Of a stretch of 64,000 nucleotides of DNA, positions 8,115-16,973 are shown one piece after another. Made by a program: the position numbers and the translations under genes. Source of the DNA: JBMYRH01 sp049602155 (GTDB taxonomy: Bacteria > Myxococcota_A > UBA9042 > PHBI01 > JBMYRH01); the NCBI GenBank assembly GCA_049602155.1, contig JBMYRH010000005.1:186001-250000 (forward strand). Reading direction: 5' to 3'. Every line of letters begins with the position of its first letter. Within the stretch, counting starts at the first letter, position 1. The notes beneath the pieces are model-generated. The model did no database searches. It was not told where the DNA came from and worked only from the letters and a program-made list of their open reading frames with translations.

Positions 8115-9499
8115 GGTGCCTCCTCGCCGGTGTGCATCACCCAAGGGTTGCCGCGGATCACGCTGCCCTGGTTGTCGGTCAGGGTCGTGCCGCCGTTGCT
8201 CGCCTCGAAGAACATCAGGTTGCTCACATCGTTCTCGCCAGTGTCCGGGAGGGGGTCATGCATGTTCACGAAGGGCATCTCACTTGAGTGGTAGAGCCCA
8301 AGAAAGTGGCCCATCTCGTGGGCCATGGTGATCCCGAATGGGATGTCTCCCGCCATCTCAGGGGGGGAGACATCGACGATCACTGCAGACCGCGGTGTCC
8401 CTTGGAGCCCGACGGGCCCTGGGATGCCTCCTGAGACGCCGAGGATGACGCCAAACCCGCCGAGCGGGTTGCTTGAGTCGACGATCTCATCGACGAAGAT
8501 GAAGTTGACTCCGGGGGGAGCGCCGTCCGTCTGGGCAGCTGCAGCTTCGAAGTCCGCCTCTGGGCCCATGATCCCGTCGATGAAGCTGTAGCTATCGTCG
8601 ATATCGCGCCAGGTGATCGTGCCGATCCCCACCCCGATCTGTGCGTAGACCGCCTCGAAGGTCTCAAGGGCCTCAAGCATCCGTGCGTCGCTCGGAGCGC
8701 TTTCAGCAGTCAGCCCCGCGGCGCCTGTAAAGTGGAGGTTTAAGTTCAGGGTGCCTGACGCTGGCAAGCCTCCTGACGCGTGCTTGGCGATGAGCTTCAC
8801 CTGGACGGTGTCGCCGAGGAAGTCGAACTCGGGGGGATCCCAAATCTGCCCAACCACGACATCAAACGCGACGATACGGAAGGTATAGAGGCCGGCTTCG
8901 ACGTCCACTGAGGGGGCCATCGGCACGAGCGTCGCGTGTGCCCCCGAGCTTGCCGAGATTCGGTTCGCGCAGGGGATGCAGAGCTGGTGCCCCCCAGGGT
9001 TGTTAGGGCTCATGTACCAGCCGCTGGAGACCAGCTCGGCGCCGCTTGGGGCTTTGAGTTCATCGACCGCGTAGTACACCCCAGGAGAGCCTGTGATGCT
9101 GATGGCGAGGGAGACGGCATCGGTCGGCAGGTCAACCGTCAACACCTCAGAGAGTCCTGTCTCTGGATCCAGGGTGACCTCCCCGAGGTCCCAGACGCTC
9201 CGAGAGTCGTCCGCTGGAGAAGATGCGATGTCACCGTCATCGCCGTCGTCGCCGTCGCTCGGCATGGGGCCGCCATCGTCGGAGGGGACCTCGGCATCCT
9301 GAACCGCGCTGTGTGTGGCGTCAGGTGTCTGCTCATCATCGACCGCCACGTCACCTTGGCTCGAGGTGGTCGTGTCGCCTGTCGAGTCCGTCGCGATGTC
9401 GTCCGAGGTGGCGGTGGCCTCATCCGCGGTGTCCGAGCAGCCCAAGAAGAGGAGAGCTCCACCGAAGAGCGCAAGGAGGTGCAGGTGCGAGTTGTTCAT
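8111..9499 (-). CDS. Zinc metalloprotease lipoprotein (HExxHxxGxxH)
   Basis: 462 residues. A lipoprotein signal (LLFLGCSD, Cys 21) is followed by ~75 residues of Asp/Ser/Thr linker with GDDGDDGD. The catalytic motif AHEMGHFLGLYHSSE near residue 395 is a full metzincin-type HExxHxxGxxH zinc site. Upstream is a beta-rich region (residues 100-250), possibly a PPC-like or carbohydrate-binding domain. Likely a cell-surface or secreted endopeptidase. It heads a two-gene unit with the HEAT-like protein (ATGA overlap at 8111-8114). The upstream 150 bases separate it from the divergent potassium channel gene and probably contain both promoters. Confidence 0.85.
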   Translation of the reverse strand: MNNSHLHLLALFGGALLFLGCSDTADEATATSDDIATDSTGDTTTSSQGDVAVDDEQTPDATHSAVQDAEVPSDDGGPMPSDGDDGDDGDIASSPADDSRSVWDLGEVTLDPETGLSEVLTVDLPTDAVSLAISITGSPGVYYAVDELKAPSGAELVSSGWYMSPNNPGGHQLCIPCANRISASSGAHATLVPMAPSVDVEAGLYTFRIVAFDVVVGQIWDPPEFDFLGDTVQVKLIAKHASGGLPASGTLNLNLHFTGAAGLTAESAPSDARMLEALETFEAVYAQIGVGIGTITWRDIDDSYSFIDGIMGPEADFEAAAAQTDGAPPGVNFIFVDEIVDSSNPLGGFGVILGVSGGIPGPVGLQGTPRSAVIVDVSPPEMAGDIPFGITMAHEMGHFLGLYHSSEMPFVNMHDPLPDTGENDVSNLMFFEASNGGTTLTDNQGSVIRGNPWVMHTGEEAP

Positions 9500-9649
9500 C
9501 TCTACTAGGGTGCCAAACCGCCGGTGCCTCTGTCACGTCTTGCCTGACATCGACTTGGTTCTCGTGGAAGACAACGCCGAGGAAATTGACGACTTCGGGA
9601 AGCTAAGTGACCGTTTCTTATCAAGAGAACCTGATTTTGGAGCAGCCGG

Positions 9650-10927
9650 ATGGCTGAAGAACCCTTGAACCAGGTCCCAGCATCAGTAAAGCCGCAGTCC
9701 GGGCGTTGGCTGCTCGGCTTCTCGGGGGCTGTTGGGGCCGTCGTCACAAGCTTCCTGCCATGGATGGTCATGCCCACCCATGTCGCGGAGTCTGTTTCGT
9801 TTTCGGGCCTCGTGTTGTCGGACGACCTTTTGCATGTCGCCGGCGTCCACACGAACCCGGGGCTCCTCGGGCTCGCTGCCGCCATCATCGCGGTGCTCGG
9901 CTGGTTGCTGCAGCGACGCATCATCGCGCTCCTGGGAAGCCTGTGCAGTTGCGTGTTGGGTTGGTGGCTTTACCTTGTCTGGATGCCGTCGCTTGGCGTG
10001 CAGATCGCGCCTGATTGGGGCCTCCTTGCCTTTTGCTGCGCGGGTACCGTGTCCTTGCTTTGGACGCCCCTAGCCGCGCGCCAAATGGGGACCGTGGAGG
10101 GGCGCCGAGTTACCCGCGACTGGATCTTCCGCAGGCTCAACCCGGGGGATGACGACAGCAAGGCCGTCGACACGCTGATCATCACGCTTATCGCCTTTAA
10201 TGTCCTCGCGGTGATCGCCGAGACCGAGCAGGAGATCGCTGTCGAATACGCGACGTTCTTCCTCGTGAACGAGACCATCTCCACCCTCATCTTTTCACTC
10301 GAGTATGTCCTGCGTGTGTGGGTCTCTAACGCGCTGCCAACGTACGCTGGAGAGCGCAGCCTCATCGCGCGCCTGAAGTACAGCAAGACCCCGATGGCGC
10401 TCATTGACTTCGTTGCGATCGCCCCGTTCTTCCTCTCGTTCATTCAGATGGACCTGCGCATCGCCCGCGCTATTCGCCTGATGCGTCTGGTCCGCATCTT
10501 GAAGATTGGGCGCTATGCCCACGCCGTGAAGACCCTGGCCAATGTCATCGCGCGGAAGAAGGAAGAGCTCGCCATCGCGACCTTCGTCACGGTGATGGTG
10601 CTCATCCTGTCCGCGAGCTTCATGTACTTCGCAGAGCATGAGGCCCAACCGGAGGCCTTCCGGAGCATCCCGGCGAGCATGTGGTGGGCGGTGGTGACCA
10701 TCACCTCAGTCGGCTACGGCGACGTCTCTCCAATTACGGGGATGGGGAAGGTGCTGGGGGCAGGCATCTGCATGATCGGGGTCGTCATCGTGGCTTTACC
10801 TACAGGCATCCTGGCCTCGGGGTTCCTCGAGGAGATGCGAGAGCAGCGCCGCGGAAAGGACACCGATGTCTTTGGTTTTTGTCCCCACTGTGGCGAGCAA
10901 TTGATGCCTGATGAGGAGCTAGATTAG
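9650..10927 (+). CDS. Voltage-gated-type potassium channel with extra N-terminal membrane domain
   Basis: 425 residues, ATG with GGAG 9 bases upstream. Residues ~20-140 hold about four hydrophobic segments not usual for bacterial Kv channels. A standard six-segment channel follows: S1-S3, an S4-like RIARAIRLMRLVRILKIGR with regularly spaced arginines, then S5, a pore helix and the selectivity filter TITSVGYGDVSP (filter residues 354-358), then S6. The pore therefore selects K+. The C-terminus ends in FGFCPHCGEQLMPDEE, a single CxxC zinc-knuckle-like tail, which could bind metal or be a redox pair. Stands alone; the next gene is a lipoprotein 100 bases on. Confidence 0.9.
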   Translation: MAEEPLNQVPASVKPQSGRWLLGFSGAVGAVVTSFLPWMVMPTHVAESVSFSGLVLSDDLLHVAGVHTNPGLLGLAAAIIAVLGWLLQRRIIALLGSLCSCVLGWWLYLVWMPSLGVQIAPDWGLLAFCCAGTVSLLWTPLAARQMGTVEGRRVTRDWIFRRLNPGDDDSKAVDTLIITLIAFNVLAVIAETEQEIAVEYATFFLVNETISTLIFSLEYVLRVWVSNALPTYAGERSLIARLKYSKTPMALIDFVAIAPFFLSFIQMDLRIARAIRLMRLVRILKIGRYAHAVKTLANVIARKKEELAIATFVTVMVLILSASFMYFAEHEAQPEAFRSIPASMWWAVVTITSVGYGDVSPITGMGKVLGAGICMIGVVIVALPTGILASGFLEEMREQRRGKDTDVFGFCPHCGEQLMPDEELD

Positions 10928-11036
10928 GGGCGGCGCAGCTCCTCTCTCAAGGAGACAGGGCAGTCCGTTTTCACGATTGTTGATGGCCTCGGTATGCGAT
11001 GACCGACATCGATCGTGGTATGAAGGCAGGGTGTTG

Positions 11037-12977
11037 ATGCGCGACCTCGGGGGGCCTGTGAATCGAACTGTGTACGGATGCGTGATGTTTGTGTGCGTCG
11101 CTGGATGCAGCGATGGCCCCAGCACGACACCTCTGGAGAGCGCGCCAGACACTGTGGCCTCTTCGGTATCGGACACGCGCGACGTGACTGAAGAGGGCGC
11201 ATCGACGGACAGTTTGGGGGGAGTGGATAGCTCGGAAGGACCCGTGGACAGCTGGGTAGGAGGCGAAGATACGACCTCGACTGAGCCCGATACGGTGGAC
11301 GGCGCAGTCCCGGTAGACGACGCCTCCTTGCCCGATGAGCCTGCCGAGCCGGACCTCACCGATGCGATGTTTGACCCCGAGCGACTGCTCGACGTGGTCG
11401 TGACCTTAGACCCCGAGGATTGGGAGGTGCTGCGTCGCCAGACGCGCACCGTGTTCAGCCTCTTTGGTGAGGGGTGCATGGAGGGGCCATGGGAGGCACC
11501 GTTTACATACTTCCCCGGTACGGTGAGCGTCGACGGTCAGGTGGTGGAGAACGTCGGCGTACGGAAGAAGGGCTTCCTGGGATCGATGAGTACTGAGCGG
11601 CCATCTCTGAAGATCAAGTTCGACGAGTACGTCGATGATCAACGCCTTGAGGGGCTGAAGCGGATGACCCTCAACAACTCGCGGCAGGACCCCTCGCTCC
11701 AGCGCCAGTGCATTGCCTTCGAGCGTTACCGCGCCGCGGGGCTCGTGGCGCCACGGTGCAACTGGGCCAAGATCACGGTGAACGGTGAGTCACTTGGTGT
11801 GTACGTCCACGTCGACAGCTTGAAGAAGCCCTTCATTCGGCGGAACTTTCCCGACGACAGTGGGACACTCTGGGAGGGGACGCTCAGTGACTTCCGCCCT
11901 GAGTGGATGCCGAGCTTTGAGCAGAAGACCAATGAGGGGAGCGATGATGCCTCCGGACTGTGGGCTGTCGTGGACGCGCTTGAGGCGAGCGATGAGGCGC
12001 TCTTCGACACCCTCAATGCGCACATCGACATGGAGCAGTTCTTCACCTTCTGGGCGATGGAGGTCCTCACCGGTCATTGGGATGGATACGCAGGGAACAC
12101 CAACAACTTCTACCTCTACGAGCGACCCACCGACGGTGACCGACTCACCTTCATCCCCTGGGGGACAGACGGCACGTTTCAAGGGCTGGGGGCGCCTAAG
12201 GATGGCCAGCAGGCGCCGCCGGCCTCCGTGATGACCACCGGCGCCTTGACGCTGCGGCTGTACCAGAACCCGGCGACGCGCTTGTATTACCTCGGGCGCT
12301 TGAACTCACTGATGGAGAGCGTCTGGGATTCACAGGCGCTCTCTGCACAGATTCAGGCGCGCGCTGAGTGGCTGATGCCTCACCTCAGCGCGGCCGCTGG
12401 GCAGGCGATGGTCGAGAGCATGAACGGGCTCTTGGGTTACATCGGTGGAATTGGGCCGGCGATTCAAGCAGAGCTCGACCAGGGGGGCGTCGATTGGGGA
12501 CCTCCGCTTCGCGGGGTGCTCTGTATGAGCAAGCAGGGGGAGATCTCCGCGAGCTACACGACCAGCTGGGGGAGCTTGAACACAATGGACCCGATGGTGG
12601 CTGGGACAGGCACCTTCAGTGGGGTCCTCAAAGGAGATACGCTCAGCTTCGATCAAGTCGGCGCGACCGCTGGCTACGGCGACGGGGAGGGCATTAACCA
12701 GGCGATCCTCCCGGTCTTCGGGCGACGCAACGGGGTCGAGCTGTTCATCCTCGTGCTGCAGACAGACAAGGACAACTTCGTGCCGCAGAGCACCGTCCCA
12801 ATCGATTGGCAGGTGGGTCAGGCGTCGCTCCTTTACATGAACCAGATGCAGGACCAGTCACCGCATCACATGGGCTTTATTGCCAACGCCTTTTGGGAGA
12901 TCGACGCAGCGAGTCAAGTCCCCGGGGGTGAGGTAAGCGGCTCAATCAATGGTGACCTCTACGTGTGGAACGAATAG
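11037..12977 (+). CDS. CotH-kinase-family lipoprotein
   Basis: 646 residues from the ATG at 11037, preferred because a GGCAGGG site precedes it and it puts a signal peptide with lipobox VAGC near the N-terminus. An acidic Thr/Ser linker (residues ~25-100) follows. The central ~300 residues match the CotH protein-kinase family: RLLDVVVTLDPEDWEVLRRQ, VGVRKKGFLGS, LKIKFDEY, MTLNNSRQDPS, KITVNGESLGVYVHVDSL, and WDGYAGNTNNFYLYE followed by FIPWGTDGTFQG. Family members phosphorylate spore-coat or secreted proteins, or act as host-contact proteins. The C-terminal ~160 residues look beta-rich and are unassigned. Expected on the cell surface. The real substrate is unknown. Confidence 0.85.
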   Translation: MRDLGGPVNRTVYGCVMFVCVAGCSDGPSTTPLESAPDTVASSVSDTRDVTEEGASTDSLGGVDSSEGPVDSWVGGEDTTSTEPDTVDGAVPVDDASLPDEPAEPDLTDAMFDPERLLDVVVTLDPEDWEVLRRQTRTVFSLFGEGCMEGPWEAPFTYFPGTVSVDGQVVENVGVRKKGFLGSMSTERPSLKIKFDEYVDDQRLEGLKRMTLNNSRQDPSLQRQCIAFERYRAAGLVAPRCNWAKITVNGESLGVYVHVDSLKKPFIRRNFPDDSGTLWEGTLSDFRPEWMPSFEQKTNEGSDDASGLWAVVDALEASDEALFDTLNAHIDMEQFFTFWAMEVLTGHWDGYAGNTNNFYLYERPTDGDRLTFIPWGTDGTFQGLGAPKDGQQAPPASVMTTGALTLRLYQNPATRLYYLGRLNSLMESVWDSQALSAQIQARAEWLMPHLSAAAGQAMVESMNGLLGYIGGIGPAIQAELDQGGVDWGPPLRGVLCMSKQGEISASYTTSWGSLNTMDPMVAGTGTFSGVLKGDTLSFDQVGATAGYGDGEGINQAILPVFGRRNGVELFILVLQTDKDNFVPQSTVPIDWQVGQASLLYMNQMQDQSPHHMGFIANAFWEIDAASQVPGGEVSGSINGDLYVWNE

Positions 12978-12983
12978 GGGGGC

Positions 12984-13775
12984 CTAATCGTCGCAGAGCT
13001 GACGGTCGAAATGTCGGACTGAGAGCCAGCGTATGAGGGGCACGAAGGCGACAGACGAGTAGTGGCCGCAGGGCAATATCCACCGCTTTGGTTGGCCCAG
13101 GGCGTCCCATAGCAAGCGATTGTTGCGCCACGGCACGACGCGGTCGAAGCGCGCCCCGAAGAAGAGGGTTCGGGCTGCGTCGACGTTGGGTGCATGGACC
13201 GTGCTATCGATGGGGTCGAGGGCGTCACGGAAGTGCGGGAGCAGGTCAGGCTCGTTAAGTTCAAGGCGGGCAGCGAGGTCGGCGCGGTATTGGTCCAGTT
13301 CAGTGTCGCGACCACGGATGAGGACGTCCGCCATGTCGCCTCCGCCGATGCACAAGACTGCGGCCTCGATGCGAGGGTCGGTCCCAGCGACCCCAGCCCC
13401 TACCATGGCGCCCATGCTGATCCCCATGAGGCCAAAGCGGGTCGCTGTCATCTCATCGAGGTTTCGCCACTGGTCCAGGCCCCGGACGACGTCACGGCGA
13501 TATTGAAGGGCGAGGCGGCCGAGCTCCTCTATCTCACGGGAGGGCTCGAGCCACTCGGCCCGGCGCTCGAAGCGCAGCACATGGAAGCCCTTCTTGGCGA
13601 AGTGCTCGGCGAAGTGGGTGGAGACGTCGTAGTCGCCTCCCTGGATCGGCAGGGCTAAGAGCCCGACACGGTTGCGCTTGGGGTGGGGGCTCCCTACGTG
13701 CCAGTGCATCGTGACCTGACCTTCGGAGAAGACGGGCTCAGGATCCGGGCTCAACGCGATGGCATGTGTGGTCAT
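12984..13775 (-). CDS. Alpha/beta hydrolase
   Basis: 263 residues from the ATG at 13775, chosen because it overlaps the cupin stop as ATGA; the longer open frame reads back into the cupin gene. No signal peptide, so cytoplasmic. Seen: LLALPIQGG near the first strand, then FGLMGISMGAMVG, in which GISMG is the nucleophile elbow; TLFFGARFDRVVPW (acid Asp) and LPCGHYSS (catalytic His). This order fits a serine esterase/peptidase of the dienelactone-hydrolase or abhydrolase-18 kind. Substrate unknown. Last gene of the six-gene TRAP operon, so it may process an imported compound. Confidence 0.85.
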   Translation of the reverse strand: MTTHAIALSPDPEPVFSEGQVTMHWHVGSPHPKRNRVGLLALPIQGGDYDVSTHFAEHFAKKGFHVLRFERRAEWLEPSREIEELGRLALQYRRDVVRGLDQWRNLDEMTATRFGLMGISMGAMVGAGVAGTDPRIEAAVLCIGGGDMADVLIRGRDTELDQYRADLAARLELNEPDLLPHFRDALDPIDSTVHAPNVDAARTLFFGARFDRVVPWRNNRLLWDALGQPKRWILPCGHYSSVAFVPLIRWLSVRHFDRQLCDD

Positions 13776-14137
13776 TCGTCCGCGTCTCGGTGAACTGTGT
13801 CGGGCGAGAAAGCCGGCAAACACACGGCGATATACGCCGTATCTTCGTCGGGCGTGCTGTAGCGAATCCACTCGCCGGCTCGCGTCGTGATGGCCTGCCC
13901 CGGGCGGACGATGATGACGCCGCCCTCGTGTGCGACGTGGAGCGCCCCTTTGAGGACGACCGTGTGCTCGTCAAACGCGGGGCGCTGGCCAGGCTCTTCC
14001 CAGCCCGCGGGTGAGCGCATGTGGGCGATGCTGACGCCCTCGTCCCCGCTGTTCACGCGGCCGACATATTCGTCGATGAGCTTGGGCATCGTGCCGACCG
14101 CGGTGACACGGGTAGGGCTATCAATGAGGGTGGGCAT
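13772..14137 (-). CDS. Cupin-domain protein
   Basis: 121 residues; ATG preceded by AGGAG at about 7 bases. A small single-domain cupin with a beta-barrel pattern: DEHTVVLKGALHVAHEGGVIIVRPGQAITTRAGEWIRYST is read as two barrel motifs with few of the usual metal histidines (DEHT, HVAH). Resembles cupins of unknown role near transporters. Cytoplasmic. It lies 9 bases after the YhhN stop and overlaps the hydrolase start, in the middle of the TRAP operon. May bind a ligand or act on a small carboxylate or lipid head group; not decided. Confidence 0.8.
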   Translation of the reverse strand: MPTLIDSPTRVTAVGTMPKLIDEYVGRVNSGDEGVSIAHMRSPAGWEEPGQRPAFDEHTVVLKGALHVAHEGGVIIVRPGQAITTRAGEWIRYSTPDEDTAYIAVCLPAFSPDTVHRDADE

Positions 14138-14146
14138 GAGGTGCTC

Positions 14147-14782
14147 CTAAATGGTCAGCGCTAGAGTGAGCTGCGCAGCGTAATACAGCGGAAGGCCCCA
14201 CAGGCGGTTCAGGTAGCTGGAGGCGACAAAGCGCTCTCTCGCCACCGCGAGGTCTGAGCAGAAGAAGGCGCAGGCGCCGATGAAGCGGGTGATGGGTTGG
14301 CCGGCCGCAGGTGTGCCCGCAGCAGCGATCACCATGATGCTGATGACCCCGACGTAGGCCAAGACGGCGCCCTTCATGTCGGCGCTCACATGGGGACGGA
14401 GCCAGCGCAAGACGAGGAGGGCGACAACGATGACGGGGAGGATCGCGCCGGCGGACCAGAGTGGGGCGACTCCTCCGACGATAAAGGCGACGATAAAGCC
14501 CACGTGGCCGAGCAGGAATGCCGCGATCCCGGCCTTGAAGCAGGGCTTGCTGCCACGGAACATCAGGAACACGTCGCCGAACCAGGAGAGCACCAAGGCT
14601 GCGAAGATGGCTTGTCCATACGCGGAGTCCATCGCTCCGGCGCCTAGCGCCGCGAGCAGGAACCCCGTCGAGGCGAGGGGCTTGGCGATCTTCACCCCAA
14701 GGGAGGCACCGCGCTGCTCTGCGATGAGCACGAGGAGCAGACAGATGGCGCAGAGCGCGACGCCGGCGGTGAGCAGACTCAC
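14147..14782 (-). CDS. YhhN-family membrane protein (lysoplasmalogenase-like)
   Basis: 211 residues, GTG start overlapping the permease stop (GTGA). Around eight hydrophobic segments. Family landmarks: LVLSWFGDVFLMF with its intramembrane Asp, and FIGACAFFCSDLAVARERF with the second conserved Ser-Asp pair. The family (YhhN/TMEM86) includes lysoplasmalogenases, which cleave the vinyl-ether bond of lysoplasmalogens; several bacterial members have that activity. Sits in the inner membrane. Its place directly after the TRAP permease and downstream of a ceramidase-like lipoprotein hints at lipid handling by the whole cluster. Confidence 0.85.
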   Translation of the reverse strand: MSLLTAGVALCAICLLLVLIAEQRGASLGVKIAKPLASTGFLLAALGAGAMDSAYGQAIFAALVLSWFGDVFLMFRGSKPCFKAGIAAFLLGHVGFIVAFIVGGVAPLWSAGAILPVIVVALLVLRWLRPHVSADMKGAVLAYVGVISIMVIAAAGTPAAGQPITRFIGACAFFCSDLAVARERFVASSYLNRLWGLPLYYAAQLTLALTI

Positions 14783-16971
14783 GCCGCGAGGAGCAGGGGG
14801 ACGAAAGCGACGATGACCAAGGCCGTCGCCATCACGCAGACAGGCAACAAAATGCGCTCATGACGGCGCCAGAAGGTGTCGCCTTCCTGGTCCGCTAGTC
14901 GAGCCTCCTCCACACCAACCACTTGTCGTGTCAGCAAGTGGTTAAGGGCGACTGGCGGCGTCAGGTAGCCGAGCTCGAAGGCGACGAGGACGACCATCCA
15001 GAAGTGGACAGGGTCGATGCCGTTTCTGTAGGCGACCGACGCGATAGTGGCGGACACCAAGATGACGGCGCCGTAGGGATCCATCGTCATCCCGATGATG
15101 ACGAGGACGACGACGAGCAAGCTCATCGCGAGCCAGACTGAGCCAAAGGTCGCGGGCACCAGCGACATGATCTCTGCGCGCTCCACAATCCCGCCGAGGC
15201 AGATCGAGAGCCCCATCAAGGTCAAGAGCGCCCCGATGTGCTCGGTGGTCTCGTGGGTCGCATCACCGATGGCCTGCGTGACGCGGCGACCGGGAGCCTC
15301 ATTTGAAGCGGAGCGCTTGGCGATGCTGCGGTCGAGGACGAGCACCGCCATCAAGATGACAGGCAGGATGAAGGGCGCAGAGTGCTCATCCAGGTGGGCG
15401 TTTAGGCCCAGGGCATACGCCATGACCAGCACGCCGAACACGATCGCGTAAGGGAGCAGGGGGCGAAGCGCTGCGGCGCTGCCTGAGAGCCCTTCGCGTG
15501 CCGGTGCCATTGTGAGCGGTGCATCGCGGACCATGAGCGCTGCGACGGCGAAGAGGCCCGCGGTGAGCATGAAGACCCGGGTGCCCCAGAGGAAGAGCTG
15601 GTCGGTCGTCACCTCTTGGTTCAGCGACGCGACGATCACGACGAGCAGACAGGGGCGCAAGACGACGCCTAAGCTCCCGGACATGGCTGTCGCTGCGAGC
15701 GCAAGCTGGCGCCTGGCGCCTGCGCGCCGAAGCTCTTGGTAAATTACACCGCCGACCGCGATCACGAAGATACCCGAGGCCCCGCTGAAGGCGGTGGGGA
15801 CCGCTGCGAAGGCGACGACCACGAAGGCGAGGATCTCCGGGGGGAGCTTCCAGGGGCGGATTAAGTCGAAGAAGAGCGTGGCCAAGCGCGTCTGTTTGAG
15901 CAGCATGCCGGCCCACACGTAAAGCCCAACGTGGATGTACAAGATCGCGTGCTCGGGGAGGCGACCCAGGTAGGTCGAGAGCCCCGACGTGTAGCCTTCA
16001 CTGAGCAGGAAGTAGCCACCGGCGATGAGGCACATCGTCGTGTAGAGAGGGACCGCGAGCAGCCCGCGGCGGATTTGTCCGCCGGGCTCCAGGGAGGCGG
16101 GGGGCCTTATGAGGTGCCCGACGTTGAGCGCTGCCATGACCGTGAACCCCAGCATCCAGAGGATGGGGAGCGTCTCGTGGTCGATGGCGATGCCAGAGGC
16201 TTGATCGACGTTACGCTTGGCGTAGGCCGAGTAAGCGAGCATGAGGTTGGCGATGAGCTGCGTGACCTGGCTGGTCCGCTCCTCGATTTGATAGCGCGCG
16301 GGTCGCAGGCTGATGTGGCTTCGGATGGCGGTCGTGGTGATCGCGCAGAGCAGCAAGATGAGGACGAGGATGTGCTGGAAGTGTTCCACTGCGAGGTGGA
16401 CGGCAGCAGCTACCCCGGTCTCAAAGGTTCGGAAGCGGACGACGCCGGGGGTGATCCGGGTCTGAATGTCTGCGTAGAGCGCGTGTTTGGCGCGGCACTT
16501 CGCGCGCGCTGCCTCGGCGGCCACCTTCGCGGCGGCCGCGGCGTCTTGTCTTCCTGTGGGGCTCGCCTCGTCGTCCTCGTCGTCCTCGTCGTCCTCGAGG
16601 AGGTCGTCGAGGAGCGCCTCGTCGGCTTCGTCGTCCTCGAGTGAGGGGGGGGCGGCCTCGCTTGGGCCCGGCGCGGTGCCTGACGCGTCATCGCTTTCGT
16701 CGTCTTCGTCTTCGAGGATGTCGTCGAGGAGGTCCTCCTCTTCGTCATCCTCAGGGGCCACTACGGCGATCGCGTCCGGGTCACAGGCGGGTTCCTCTGG
16801 GTCATGTCGAAGCTGGTGGTACTCGGGCCACCAGTGTTCACCGAGCGTCAGGAGCTGGCCATGAAGTAGCTCTGCGGTCCCGTAGCCGATGACGGCCACG
16901 AGCAAGAGCACGACGGGGAGGGTTGAGCCCCAAGTGCGGAGGCGCCCCCCAGAGGCAGGTCCTGCGCTCAC
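14779..16971 (-). CDS. TRAP transporter permease, fused small and large subunits (DctQ-DctM-like) with acidic insertion
   Basis: 730 residues, GTG start 2 bases after the stop of the binding protein. TM1 is at ~15-35. Residues ~70-140 form a very acidic loop (runs of Asp/Glu, DLLDDILEDEDD and DLLEDDEDDEDDE) encoded by repeated TCG/TCC-type triplets. Several more TM segments (about 185-320) precede a DctM-like half with ~10 TM segments: FSGASGIFVIAVGGVIYQEL, MSGSLGVVLRPCLLVVIVASLN and GMTMDPYGAVILVSATIASV are typical of the large TRAP subunit. This gives a Na+- or H+-driven importer in one polypeptide. The acidic loop is unusual and could contact the basic binding protein or cations. Part of the TatT-type operon. 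Confidence 0.85.
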   Translation of the reverse strand: MSAGPASGGRLRTWGSTLPVVLLLVAVIGYGTAELLHGQLLTLGEHWWPEYHQLRHDPEEPACDPDAIAVVAPEDDEEEDLLDDILEDEDDESDDASGTAPGPSEAAPPSLEDDEADEALLDDLLEDDEDDEDDEASPTGRQDAAAAAKVAAEAARAKCRAKHALYADIQTRITPGVVRFRTFETGVAAAVHLAVEHFQHILVLILLLCAITTTAIRSHISLRPARYQIEERTSQVTQLIANLMLAYSAYAKRNVDQASGIAIDHETLPILWMLGFTVMAALNVGHLIRPPASLEPGGQIRRGLLAVPLYTTMCLIAGGYFLLSEGYTSGLSTYLGRLPEHAILYIHVGLYVWAGMLLKQTRLATLFFDLIRPWKLPPEILAFVVVAFAAVPTAFSGASGIFVIAVGGVIYQELRRAGARRQLALAATAMSGSLGVVLRPCLLVVIVASLNQEVTTDQLFLWGTRVFMLTAGLFAVAALMVRDAPLTMAPAREGLSGSAAALRPLLPYAIVFGVLVMAYALGLNAHLDEHSAPFILPVILMAVLVLDRSIAKRSASNEAPGRRVTQAIGDATHETTEHIGALLTLMGLSICLGGIVERAEIMSLVPATFGSVWLAMSLLVVVLVIIGMTMDPYGAVILVSATIASVAYRNGIDPVHFWMVVLVAFELGYLTPPVALNHLLTRQVVGVEEARLADQEGDTFWRRHERILLPVCVMATALVIVAFVPLLLAA

Positions 16972-16973
16972 TG

